A stretch of DNA of 41,920 bases from JAAYHV01 sp035268985 (GTDB lineage: Bacteria > Bacillota > Clostridia > Peptostreptococcales > Anaerovoracaceae): assembly GCA_035268985.1 (NCBI GenBank), contig DATFJV010000053.1, positions 1 to 41,920 on the forward strand, given 5' to 3'. Under the pieces are notes generated by a model. It was not told where the DNA came from. It ran no database searches and was given only the letters and a program-made list of their open reading frames with translations. Below are positions 17,101-24,632 of this stretch, in pieces. Numbering within the stretch: position 1 is the first letter of the stretch; each line of letters starts with the position of its first letter. A program made the position numbers and the translations under genes.

Positions 17101-17706
17101 CATTACACCTTTTGCCATACCTGTTGTTCCCGATGTGAAAAGTATCGCAGCCAAATCTTCAGATTTAACTTGAATTTCATTATATCTTGTGTCACCTGAA
17201 TTTATTAATTTATTACCACTAGTTATTAATTCATTAATGTTATGGTCTTCTTTATCTTCTAATGAAACCAAAACCTTTAGATTCTTAATTTTTTCCTTTA
17301 TGGAAACTATCATCTTATGCACAGAATCCGAATAAAATAGAACCTCAATATCAGCTCTTTCTACCAAGTTAGCTAATTCATCTTCAGGTAAATTTCTGTC
17401 AAGAGGCACTATAACACCACCACCACAGACAACACTAAAATAAGTTAATATCCATTCGTAGCTGCTATTTCCAATAACACCAATTTTTTTATTTAATAAT
17501 TCATTTTCAAGTAAATATGTGCCAAGCGCCTTAATATCCTTTTCAACTTCCATATATTTAATAGGTTTATATTGGCTTTTATGGTCTCTTTTTACTAAAT
17601 ATGCATTTCTTTCACCATAAAGCTCCGTGCTATTAAAGATAAGCTGCTTAAGTGTATCAATATATTTAACATCATATAATTCTTTTTCAAATTTTATATT
17701 ATTCAT
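14164..17706 (-). CDS. tandem fusion of two acyl-CoA synthetase (AMP-forming) domains
   Basis: This 1180-residue protein contains two complete ANL-family adenylating enzymes in a row, about residues 1-590 and 610-1180, without a carrier domain or signal peptide. Half one has the P-loop-like ILFTSGTTGMAKGVML, GYGMTENAPI, YTGDYGFFDEDG and the C-terminal Lys in KTTTQKIKR. Half two has ILYTSGTTGIAKGVML, GYGLTECSPM, HTGDLGYIDEDG and KTTGKKIKR. Both halves therefore look catalytically intact and most resemble long-chain fatty-acid-CoA ligases. The two halves are clearly homologous but well diverged, so the duplication is old. It is the first gene of the operon, 25 nt before orr, with a good sigma-A promoter. 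The substrates are not known. A single frame with no stop argues against an assembly artefact. Confidence 0.88.
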   Translation of the reverse strand: MNNIKFEKELYDVKYIDTLKQLIFNSTELYGERNAYLVKRDHKSQYKPIKYMEVEKDIKALGTYLLENELLNKKIGVIGNSSYEWILTYFSVVCGGGVIVPLDRNLPEDELANLVERADIEVLFYSDSVHKMIVSIKEKIKNLKVLVSLEDKEDHNINELITSGNKLINSGDTRYNEIQVKSEDLAAILFTSGTTGMAKGVMLSQGNIAQNVFNMSKYVNIPEGKTGLSVLPLHHSYEMTCHIFTGFFQGMTVGISESLKYMQSNLLEVNANVLLGVPLLFENVHKKIWKKAEKDGSKEKLVRAIDISKKLNLRNSPKVTKRMFKSVHKVLGDKPYIFIAGGAAIDPKVIEDFEAMGFPMIQGYGMTENAPIIAVNQDRYSKASSVGKPMPGTEVKILEKDEDGIGEVICKGPSVMMGYYKDPENTAKVIKGGWLYTGDYGFFDEDGFLYLTGRKKSVIVTKGGKNIFPEEVEYYINQSEYIKESLVYGEETENGIFVTAVICPDYEFFYEEGITEDIDIYNKIYDEVEDANKKMSSYKRVVRVGLAKSDFIKTTTQKIKRFEKANLRFKKIKKEKGIILNYEEIKEKEMEYSIKMMEELRNSTQGNVRYTHRRPITDIKQMFKTSVELYGNRVAFHQKFAHDEKYKEITYKEAFNDVNGLGTYLISEGMKDKRVALIGDNCYQWAASYLAAIGGVGVVVPLDKELSKSELKQLVISADVSGVILTEKYVKMFMEIRNSEDTNLELIINMNSKEHDENTNVKSWFKAVEFGKYLIEKGNLEYVNAEIVNEDLAVILYTSGTTGIAKGVMLSNKNLIVDIMNAPTILNVNPEDIFFSILPIHHTYECTCSFLMALYCGASLAFCEGLKQILNNIQEVRPTMVLMVPIIMENFYKKIMQGVRKKGKEKQLRALLKANRVTKKVGLNISKKAVNEIMDTFGGRIRVFISGGAAIDPEILEFFNDLGVISIQGYGLTECSPMVALNPDIRKYMKNKSTGYMLPCLKSKIDNPSEEGIGEICFKGDNVMMGYYNMPEETDKVLKNGWFHTGDLGYIDEDGYVYITGRKKNVLITANGKNVYPEELEYYLSKISYIAESMIWAKEDKLNNTKITATVLLDYDEVEAELGEEYTDDDAYNLILKEVDKINTDLPLFKKIKNVIIRKDEFEKTTGKKIKRFVESNKFS

Positions 17707-17781
17707 GCTTCCTACCTAAGTTTAAATATAATAATTAAAATGAGTATAACTACCCATTTTCACTATATTGTATATCGTTGA

Positions 17782-17810
17782 ATTGTATCATTTTAGCCCT
17801 CTAATGTCAA
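17782..17810 (-). promoter_or_regulatory. sigma-A-type promoter of the acs-orr-greA-lysS-asnS operon
   Basis: TTGACA, a 17-nt spacer and TACAAT on the minus strand, about 75 nt ahead of the first start codon. The match is near consensus, and the leader is too short for a T-box. Confidence 0.7.
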
Positions 17811-17834
17811 TACTTAGGGGGCATTTATGCACAC

Positions 17835-17846
17835 TTGTGTACACAA
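17835..17846. promoter_or_regulatory. 12-bp palindrome upstream of the operon promoter
   Basis: TTGTGTACACAA is a perfect dyad placed about 25 bp upstream of the -35 element, where an activator or repressor could bind. No cognate regulator is identified. Confidence 0.35.
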
Positions 17847-17853
17847 ACAACAA

Positions 17854-17874
17854 AATGGGCACATTGTGCCCATT
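17854..17874 (-). terminator. terminator of the radical SAM gene
   Basis: The perfect 9-bp stem AATGGGCAC / GTGCCCATT with a 3-nt loop, then TTTTGTTGTTT on the minus strand, begins a few bases after the stop codon. Confidence 0.75.
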
Positions 17875-17877
17875 ATC

Positions 17878-19248
17878 TTATTGATTTACAACTTTTTTTA
17901 TTTTTGCATCCCACAATTCATCAGCCACAGGTTCCCAATTAGTAGCTTGTTCAACACACTTTTGTGTTAAGTTTTTAACATCTTCCGGACTTGCCATATC
18001 TGTTGATTTAGCACCACTTGCTATTACCATCTTAGCAAGTTCTCCTATGTTATCAAACATAGGACAAGGTCTATACAAGTTCTCGCTAAAAGGTTGATTG
18101 TTTCTGTATTGCATAAATAGCGGAGATTTATATGCTTCAAGTAATGTTTTATCCTTAATATTCGAATCAGAATAATGTATAAATGCGCAAGGTTCAATAT
18201 CTCCATTTGCATTTATATGCAAATATCTTCTTCCTCCAGCAATACAACCATCTATATAATCACCATCATTCCAAAAATCCAAAGTAAATATAGGTTTTGT
18301 TTTTCTGTTGTTTCTAACAACATCATACATAAACTTCCTTTGCTCTGCAGTTACTATTAAATTTGGTGCAGCATTATTTCCTACAGGTATATATGTAAAC
18401 AACCATGAAAAAAGTGCACCTTTATCAATTATGAAATCCCAAAAATCTTCGCTCCCAATAACATCAGTATTTTGTCTTGTGTAACAAAGGGAAGTTCCGA
18501 AAGGTAATTTCTTTCTCTTCAGTATTTCCATAGCTCTCATAACGCCATCATAGGTACCTTCGCCACGTCTGAAATCATTTGCCTCTCTGTATCCTTCGAT
18601 ACTAAAAGCTGGTACTAGATTCTTAACTCGTAACATTTCATCTGCGAAGGATTCGTCTATAAGTTGTCCGTTTGTAAAACAACTGAATAAACAGTCACTA
18701 TGTTTTTCACAAAGCCTAAATATATCCTTCCTCCTTATAGTAGGTTCCCCTCCAGACATTATGTACATAAATGTCCCCAATTCTTTTCCTTGAGTAACTA
18801 TATTATCCATTTCTTCAAAAGATAAATTTAATGTCTTGTCGTATTCTGCTGCCCAGCAACCAATACAATGAAGATTACAAGCACTTGTAGGATCAAACAA
18901 TATTGCCCATGGTATATTGCAACCATGCTTCTCTCTCATCCTAGTTTCCATAGGTAAACCCATCATCGCGGTATTTATGATAAAATTTTCAAAAATAGTT
19001 TTTCTTACATCCGGATCTACATCTGTATAAATTTTATTGAGCAGTACGTTCCAATTACTGCCTTTGTTGGTTAAAATAGGTTTTGCGGCTCTTAAATGTT
19101 TGCCAATGCCATCTTCTGTCGCATGCTTTTCTAGCCAATCAAATATTTTAGGAATATTCTGTTCGGGATCTTTATCTAAATATTGCAACATCTGTTTAAC
19201 ACCAGCTGCTCTAATCATATCACTAACTTTTCTATTTGCCATATCCAT
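17878..19248 (-). CDS. radical SAM enzyme with SPASM-like C-terminus, unknown substrate
   Basis: This is a 456-residue protein. About 115 N-terminal residues of helical character precede the radical SAM core. The [4Fe-4S]/SAM motif is CNLHCIGC (CxxxCxxC), followed by MSGGEPT. The C-terminal region has further cysteines in GCIAGGRRYLHINANG, EPCAFIHY and RPCPMF. These could bind an auxiliary cluster and resemble a reduced SPASM/twitch domain. No peptide precursor, cofactor cluster or obvious partner is next to it, so the reaction cannot be named. It is monocistronic, with its own terminator, and divergent from the purine permease. The start was chosen for the AAAGGAG five nucleotides upstream. 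Confidence 0.85.
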   Translation of the reverse strand: MDMANRKVSDMIRAAGVKQMLQYLDKDPEQNIPKIFDWLEKHATEDGIGKHLRAAKPILTNKGSNWNVLLNKIYTDVDPDVRKTIFENFIINTAMMGLPMETRMREKHGCNIPWAILFDPTSACNLHCIGCWAAEYDKTLNLSFEEMDNIVTQGKELGTFMYIMSGGEPTIRRKDIFRLCEKHSDCLFSCFTNGQLIDESFADEMLRVKNLVPAFSIEGYREANDFRRGEGTYDGVMRAMEILKRKKLPFGTSLCYTRQNTDVIGSEDFWDFIIDKGALFSWLFTYIPVGNNAAPNLIVTAEQRKFMYDVVRNNRKTKPIFTLDFWNDGDYIDGCIAGGRRYLHINANGDIEPCAFIHYSDSNIKDKTLLEAYKSPLFMQYRNNQPFSENLYRPCPMFDNIGELAKMVIASGAKSTDMASPEDVKNLTQKCVEQATNWEPVADELWDAKIKKVVNQ

Positions 19249-19286
19249 CCAAACTCCTTTACTAGATTCATTTAATGACTATAGGT

Positions 19287-19315
19287 AGAATAACACAAAT
19301 ATCCTCAAAAAGCAA
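19287..19315 (-). promoter_or_regulatory. possible promoter of the radical SAM gene
   Basis: TTGCTT, a 17-nt spacer and TATTCT on the minus strand, about 38 nt before the start. The match to consensus is only moderate. Between this and the permease promoter, 19316-19480 is AT-rich and I see nothing else there. Confidence 0.4.
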
Positions 19316-19480
19316 CACTGTGTTTAATTTTATTCATATCCGCCAAATGTGTCATTTTTTATACATCGCGCAAACTGAACGTTTTATTCTACATATGCTT
19401 ATATAGTTCGTGTTATGGCAATTTTTTAGTGTAATTGAATCTTTTTTTTACATATTTTAACGTTTAATCGGAACATTTTC

Positions 19481-19508
19481 TTGAACTAGAAAACCTAGGT
19501 GCTATAAT
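19481..19508 (+). promoter_or_regulatory. sigma-A-type promoter of the purine permease gene
   Basis: TTGAAC, a 16-nt spacer and TATAAT about 46 nt before the start codon. No purine-riboswitch core sequence is seen in the leader. Confidence 0.65.
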
Positions 19509-19540
19509 TAATTTATGAAATTAAACAATAAATTAATTAT
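19504..19540. repeat. 12-bp perfect inverted repeat across -10 and leader of the permease gene
   Basis: ATAATTAATTTA and its exact complement TAAATTAATTAT are separated by 13 nt. They begin inside the -10 element and end just before the AAAGGAG ribosome site. It could be an operator or an RNA hairpin that limits translation; low sequence complexity lowers the weight of this. Confidence 0.5.
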
Positions 19541-19554
19541 CAAAGGAGATCATT

Positions 19555-20922
19555 ATGGAAAAGTTTTTCAAACTGAAGGAGCATAACACCGATGTAAGAA
19601 CAGAAATCATTGCCGGTGCAACCACCTTCTTATCTATGGTTTATATTTTAGCAGTAAACCCAAGCATTTTATCGGCAGCAGGAATGAACCCTGCAGCAGT
19701 ATTTACTGCAACTGCAGTATCTGCTGCTTTCGGTAGTATTCTAATGGCAATTTTAGCAAACTATCCAGTTGCTTTAGCATCAGGCATGGGATTGAATGCA
19801 TATTTTGCATTTTCAATTTGTATTCCTTTAGCCGAGGCCGGAATACAAGACCCATGGAAAATCGCTTTAGCCGCAGTATTAGTTGAAGGTATTGTGTTCG
19901 TTATACTTTCTTTCTTTAACTTTAGAGAAAAACTAGTTAACGATGTGCCTGCAAATCTTAAGTATGCAATTACTTCCGGTATAGGACTATTTATAGCAAT
20001 TATTGGATTTGAGGGCGCTGGAATAGTAGCGGATGATCCTGCTACTTTGGTTTCATTAGGAAACGTTGGCTCACCTCAATTTATATTAGCAATGGTAGGT
20101 TTGTTACTCATCGCAGTATTTAATCACTTCAATTTCAAAGGATTCGTTTTACTTGGGATTTTGGCAACTTGGGTTTTAGGAATGATTGCCCAAGCCTCAG
20201 GTTGGTATGTAGTAGACATCGAAGCTGGAGTTTATTCACTTTACCCAAGCTTTTCTGGTAGTTTTCTTCCTTCTGCACCTTCTACTTTCGCATTTGATTT
20301 CGGATGGGTAGGCGGTCATATGCTAGAATTTGCAGTAATCGTTTTCTCTTTCTTGTTTGTAGACTTATTTGATACTGTCGGAACATTGATAGGTGTAGCT
20401 TCAAAAGCAGACTTATTAAATGAAAAAGGCGAATTACCTAATGCAAAAGGCGCTTTACTTTCTGACGCAGTTGCTACAATAGGTGGTGCTTGCTTAGGCA
20501 CTTCAACAGTTACAAGTTATGTAGAATCAACAGCCGGTGTCGCTGCTGGCGGTAGAACAGGTCTTACCGCCGCTACTTCTGGAGTACTATTCATATTGGC
20601 ATTATTCTTATCACCAATATTCTTAGCTATCCCTGGATTTGCAACTGCCCCTGCTCTAATCTACGTTGGATTATTAATGATTAGCTCCCTTAAAAATATG
20701 AGCTTCACAGATGATATCGCTGATACAGTTGGTGGTTTTTTAGCACTAGTTGCTATGCCATTTACTTACTCTATTGCAAACGGTATTATGTTTGGTATTC
20801 TATCATGGGTAATACTTAAAATTTGCACAGGAAAATCAAAAGATATACCTATGGTAATGTGGATTTCATTCGCACTATTCATAATCAGATTCTGGACATT
20901 AATCACAGGAATTACAATTTAG
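19555..20922 (+). CDS. NCS2-family purine (adenine/guanine/hypoxanthine) permease
   Basis: This 455-residue integral membrane protein is of the AzgA/PbuG type within the nucleobase-cation symporter-2 family and is predicted to import purine bases with protons. The opening FKLKEHNTDVRTEIIAGATT, the motif ASGMGLNAYFAF, VDLFDTVGTLIGVASKA and the TSTVTSYVESTAGVAAGGRTG block are hallmarks of this branch and contain the substrate-site residues. About 12 or more hydrophobic helices span its length. It is monocistronic, with a sigma-A promoter and a strong terminator. An APRT-like phosphoribosyltransferase about 5.5 kb away could use its substrate. The exact base specificity cannot be read. Confidence 0.92.
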   Translation: MEKFFKLKEHNTDVRTEIIAGATTFLSMVYILAVNPSILSAAGMNPAAVFTATAVSAAFGSILMAILANYPVALASGMGLNAYFAFSICIPLAEAGIQDPWKIALAAVLVEGIVFVILSFFNFREKLVNDVPANLKYAITSGIGLFIAIIGFEGAGIVADDPATLVSLGNVGSPQFILAMVGLLLIAVFNHFNFKGFVLLGILATWVLGMIAQASGWYVVDIEAGVYSLYPSFSGSFLPSAPSTFAFDFGWVGGHMLEFAVIVFSFLFVDLFDTVGTLIGVASKADLLNEKGELPNAKGALLSDAVATIGGACLGTSTVTSYVESTAGVAAGGRTGLTAATSGVLFILALFLSPIFLAIPGFATAPALIYVGLLMISSLKNMSFTDDIADTVGGFLALVAMPFTYSIANGIMFGILSWVILKICTGKSKDIPMVMWISFALFIIRFWTLITGITI

Positions 20923-20940
20923 TAATAATATATAATGCAG

Positions 20941-20970
20941 CCGACGCAATTAAATTGCGTCGGTTTTTTT
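20941..20970 (+). terminator. terminator of the purine permease gene
   Basis: The perfect 10-bp stem CCGACGCAAT / ATTGCGTCGG with loop TAA is followed by seven Ts. Confidence 0.9.
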
Positions 20971-21005
20971 ACGCATTTTTATAATTTTCTTTCTTTTTGC
21001 ACGGC

Positions 21006-21033
21006 TTGACACGTAATTAACTATTGGTATAAT
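21006..21033 (+). promoter_or_regulatory. sigma-A-type promoter of the OYE-aconitase X operon
   Basis: TTGACA, a 16-nt spacer and TATAAT. Both hexamers are perfect; the start codon is about 48 nt downstream. This suggests strong expression unless repressed. Confidence 0.75.
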
Positions 21034-21081
21034 TAAGTTGTACACTCCCACCCCCATTATGTTTTCTGAAAGGAGAATCAA

Positions 21082-23346
21082 ATGAAAGTTAACACTAAAG
21101 TTAAAGAATGGATTGACGGCTATTCTGACTGGTTTTTGGAGGAAGGCGCTTTAGAAGACGGACAAATGACAAGCAATCTTTATCCATATGACAAAATGTT
21201 TTCGCCTATAAAAATAAATAAAACCACGGTCAAAAACAGGATTGTCATGGCTCCAATGGGTAATATCAACATGTGCGAAGAAACCGGAAGGCCCAGTGAT
21301 AAAATGTTGCACTATTTCTATGAAAGAGCTAAAGGTGGAGTAGGTTTAATAACAACAGGCTTAGTTCCCGTTAGCCACGGAATCGATAGCTCTGTTACAG
21401 AATTAGGTAAGTTAACTTACTTTCCTAGAATTGACCGTTCCCGTACAGTATTTATGGGTTGGCGTAATTTGGCCGAAGGAATCCACTCCTATGGAAGCAA
21501 AATATTTGTTCAATTAACTCCAGGTTTAGGTAGAGTGGGAAATCCCCAGTGCCTAATCACCATGAAAAAGTTTCCAAAATCCGCATCATATAACCCCAAT
21601 TTCTATATACCTCAAATTCCATGCACTCCACTAAGTGATAGACAACTGAAAAAGATTATTAAAAATATGGGTCAAGCTTCGGCTGACGCAAAAGCAATGA
21701 AGCTTGATGGTGTTTATTTGCATGGACACGAAGGATATCTGTTGGAACAAATGACTAACCCTGCTTTTAACCGACGTTACTTAGGTAGATATTCAAATTG
21801 GCAAAAATTTGGTTTAGATTGTGTAACAGAAATGCGTAGACGTGTAGGCCCTCATTATCCTATTATGTATAGAATAGATTTAACACTAGCTTTAAATGAA
21901 ACCTACGACACTGAAATTATGAATAACAAATCACTTAAGAAGTTCAAAAATGGCAGAACTATAAAAATGACTTTAGAATATATGGAAAATCTCGTAAAAG
22001 CAGGAGTTGACATGTTTGATATTGACATGGGTTGTTATGACAACTGGTGGTTGCCTCACCCACCAGCAAGTATGCCACCTGGCTGTTTCTTGCCTATAAG
22101 CGAATTGGTAAAAAATTACTTTAAAGAAAAAGGAATTTTGTCAAACACAGGTATTCCTGTTCCAATTGTTGGTGTAGGGAAGCTCGGATATCCGGATTTA
22201 GCAGAAACTGCTCTTAGAAACGAATCCTGTGACATGATTATGCTAGGAAGACCTCTTCTAGCAGACCCCGAGTGGTGCAATAAGGCGTATACCGGAAATG
22301 TTAAGGATATAAGGCCATGCATAGGTTGTCAAGAAGGCTGCATAAATGAATTTGTAGAAGGAGGGCATCCTCAATGTGCTGTAAATCCTAGAACAGGATT
22401 TGAACACGAATATCCCTCCGTTTTAACTATTGCCAATGAGCCAAAAAAAATTGCAATAATTGGCGGTGGACCAGCGGGCATTACCGCATCCATTGTGGCT
22501 TCTAAGAGAGGCCATAAAGTAACTCTTTATGACGATAACAAGGAGCTCGGCGGTAAAATGATTCCAGGAAGTGTTCCAAAGATTAAATATGAACTGGAAA
22601 ACTATAAAGAATATTTAAATAGGCAGGTGGAAAAGACCTCCAAAAATTACAGCTTAAAATACATACCTAATACAAAAGTCGATATGGAAACCCTAAAAAA
22701 CGGGAAATACGATGCCGTTATATTCTCAATGGGAGCAAAGGAAATAAGGCTTCCGATTGATGGTTATGATAAGATCAATAATATCGATGCCATAGAATTA
22801 CTTTTGAATCCAGATAAATTGGGTGATGCTAAAAAAGCAGTTGTTGTGGGAGGTGGCGTAGTAGGTTGTGAAACCGCCCAGTGGCTATCATATGAAAAAA
22901 ACGTAGATGTCATCGTTGTTGAAATGGAAAAGTATTTTATGGATCATGTTTGTACTGCTAATAGAGGTCATATAATTTACAATCTCAAGAAAAACGGCGT
23001 ATGCTTGATGAATTGTACTAAAGTTTTGGAATTAACAGAAGATGGAGTTAAAATTTTAAAGAACATATCCAAAACAGTACCTGACCCTTACTTAACATGG
23101 CATCCTATATTGCCTGAAAACATCGAAAATCCACTGGCTACAAAGTTAAAAGAAGAACTTAAGGAGGAGCTTCTTGAAACCGATTTAGTAATTATGGCCG
23201 CAGGTATATATCCTAATGATTCCATGTACTATGAAGCTGTTAAAAACAATGTTGCTAAAATGATATACAACATTGGCGATGGTTTTGAAGGTGGTAAAGT
23301 CTTAGAAGCTACAAGAGCAGCATATAGACTCGCCACTAATATATAA
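21082..23346 (+). CDS. Old-Yellow-Enzyme/2-enoate-reductase-like FMN-FeS-FAD oxidoreductase
   Basis: This 754-residue protein has the architecture of 2,4-dienoyl-CoA reductase and clostridial 2-enoate reductase. An FMN-binding TIM barrel (about 35-400) contains NRIVMAPMGN and a catalytic-type HGHEGYLLEQ with Tyr. Four cysteines for a [4Fe-4S] cluster follow in CIGCQEGCINEF plus a later Cys. An FAD/NAD(P)H module has dinucleotide-binding IIGGGPAGITAS and VVVGGGVVGCETAQ. It is longer than typical relatives (about 640-670), with an extra N-terminus of about 35 residues and inserts in the barrel. It begins an operon with both aconitase X subunits (10-nt and overlapping-scale gaps), so it probably reduces the double bond that they create. 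The substrate is unknown. Confidence 0.85.
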   Translation: MKVNTKVKEWIDGYSDWFLEEGALEDGQMTSNLYPYDKMFSPIKINKTTVKNRIVMAPMGNINMCEETGRPSDKMLHYFYERAKGGVGLITTGLVPVSHGIDSSVTELGKLTYFPRIDRSRTVFMGWRNLAEGIHSYGSKIFVQLTPGLGRVGNPQCLITMKKFPKSASYNPNFYIPQIPCTPLSDRQLKKIIKNMGQASADAKAMKLDGVYLHGHEGYLLEQMTNPAFNRRYLGRYSNWQKFGLDCVTEMRRRVGPHYPIMYRIDLTLALNETYDTEIMNNKSLKKFKNGRTIKMTLEYMENLVKAGVDMFDIDMGCYDNWWLPHPPASMPPGCFLPISELVKNYFKEKGILSNTGIPVPIVGVGKLGYPDLAETALRNESCDMIMLGRPLLADPEWCNKAYTGNVKDIRPCIGCQEGCINEFVEGGHPQCAVNPRTGFEHEYPSVLTIANEPKKIAIIGGGPAGITASIVASKRGHKVTLYDDNKELGGKMIPGSVPKIKYELENYKEYLNRQVEKTSKNYSLKYIPNTKVDMETLKNGKYDAVIFSMGAKEIRLPIDGYDKINNIDAIELLLNPDKLGDAKKAVVVGGGVVGCETAQWLSYEKNVDVIVVEMEKYFMDHVCTANRGHIIYNLKKNGVCLMNCTKVLELTEDGVKILKNISKTVPDPYLTWHPILPENIENPLATKLKEELKEELLETDLVIMAAGIYPNDSMYYEAVKNNVAKMIYNIGDGFEGGKVLEATRAAYRLATNI

Positions 23347-23356
23347 GGAGGAAAAA

Positions 23357-24631
23357 ATGTATCTAGATAAAAATCAGGCCAAAATACTAAATGGTTCTGA
23401 AGGAGAAACCATGGCGAAAATTATGAAAACTTTAGTCATGTATGGCGAAACCTTTGATGCGGATAAGCTAATTCCAATAACAAGCGAAGAAGGTCATTTA
23501 GTAACTAGTTTCGGAATAAACGTTATGGATCCATATTATGAAATGTTTGAATCCCTTTTAGACGCCGGCATTGTATCTAAACAAAACTTCACAGTAGATC
23601 CTAGTCCAGTGGATATGGGGAATGTTCCTGCTTCACCAATACAAAAACTTGTTTTTAAGATTTTATATAAAAACCAAAAAAGATATGATGATCAACTAAA
23701 AAGAATGGGACTTAAGGGTGAAGACATGTATACATGCACCTGCTACATGGATGAAGTTGGAAATATTCCCGATTATGGCGATATCTTAAGTTGGGCAGAA
23801 AGTTCTGCCGTAGTATATGCAAATTCAGTGTTAGGTGCAAGATGTAATAGAAACTCGGCAATAATCGAAATGTTTGGTTCCATCATTGGATATGTTCCTA
23901 ATTTTGGTTTAACAACTAATGATGGTAGAAAAGCAACTTGGGTCATTGAAGTTAAAACAAATAAATTACCAGAAGCTCAAGTATTAGGCAGCGCTATAGG
24001 TTTAAAGGTTATGGAAAGTGTTCCATATGTTAAAGGCTTGGATAATTTCCTAGGCAATGAACTTACTCAAGAAGTAAAAGACTATTTAAAGGATATGGGA
24101 GCTGCCACTGCTTCAAATGGCGCTGTGGGACTATATCACGTTGAAGGCATTACTCCCGAAGCCAAAAAACTAAAAGAGGACTTAATAAAGGAAGAAGCTA
24201 AAGAATATGTAATTGATGATAGCGAGCTTTTAAGGGTGCAAAACAGTTATCCTTGCATATGGAAAAACCCTAATTCTAAACCAAAATTAGCATTTATAGG
24301 TTGTCCTCATTTGTCTCTTTTACAATTAAAAGACTGGGCTAAAAAAATTGATGATAAACTCAGATCTAATGACAAAAAAAAGGTTTCAGTTCCCACAGTA
24401 CTTACATCATCAGTTCCTGTAATTAATGAATTTAAAAAAACTGAGGAATATCAAATACTTATTAGCACAGGTGTAAAGCTGTCGTATATATGCCCACTTA
24501 TGTACCTAAGCAACCCACTTTGTTCTAAGATGCCAATTATAACCAATTCAAATAAACTTAGAACATATACCACTGCTAAATACTATAAAGATGATGAAAT
24601 TTTAAATATACTAGGAAAGGAGCTTGGCTGA
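23357..24631 (+). CDS. aconitase X large (catalytic) subunit, divergent
   Basis: This 424-residue protein matches the AcnX catalytic domain, a dehydratase/hydratase family of the aconitase superfamily. Recognisable blocks are the CTCYMDE segment, SWAESSAVVYANSVLGARCNR, the GYVPNFGL region, FIGCPHLSL and the late MPIITNSNKLRTY. Cysteines at CTC, GARC and YIC could hold an Fe-S cluster as in characterised members. In those members, as I recall them, a DTC motif occurs late in the chain; here it reads YIC, so the Asp is absent. Known AcnX activities include cis-3-hydroxyproline dehydratase and archaeal phosphomevalonate dehydratase. The divergence here suggests another substrate. It lies 10 nt after the flavoprotein gene with an AAGGAGG site. 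Confidence 0.83.
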   Translation: MYLDKNQAKILNGSEGETMAKIMKTLVMYGETFDADKLIPITSEEGHLVTSFGINVMDPYYEMFESLLDAGIVSKQNFTVDPSPVDMGNVPASPIQKLVFKILYKNQKRYDDQLKRMGLKGEDMYTCTCYMDEVGNIPDYGDILSWAESSAVVYANSVLGARCNRNSAIIEMFGSIIGYVPNFGLTTNDGRKATWVIEVKTNKLPEAQVLGSAIGLKVMESVPYVKGLDNFLGNELTQEVKDYLKDMGAATASNGAVGLYHVEGITPEAKKLKEDLIKEEAKEYVIDDSELLRVQNSYPCIWKNPNSKPKLAFIGCPHLSLLQLKDWAKKIDDKLRSNDKKKVSVPTVLTSSVPVINEFKKTEEYQILISTGVKLSYICPLMYLSNPLCSKMPIITNSNKLRTYTTAKYYKDDEILNILGKELG

Positions 24632-24632
24632 T

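Noticed and set aside
17707..17781. T-box or lysine riboswitch for the lysS/asnS operon
   Set aside because: The leader from the predicted start site is only about 70 nt and lacks T-box or lysine-aptamer sequence.
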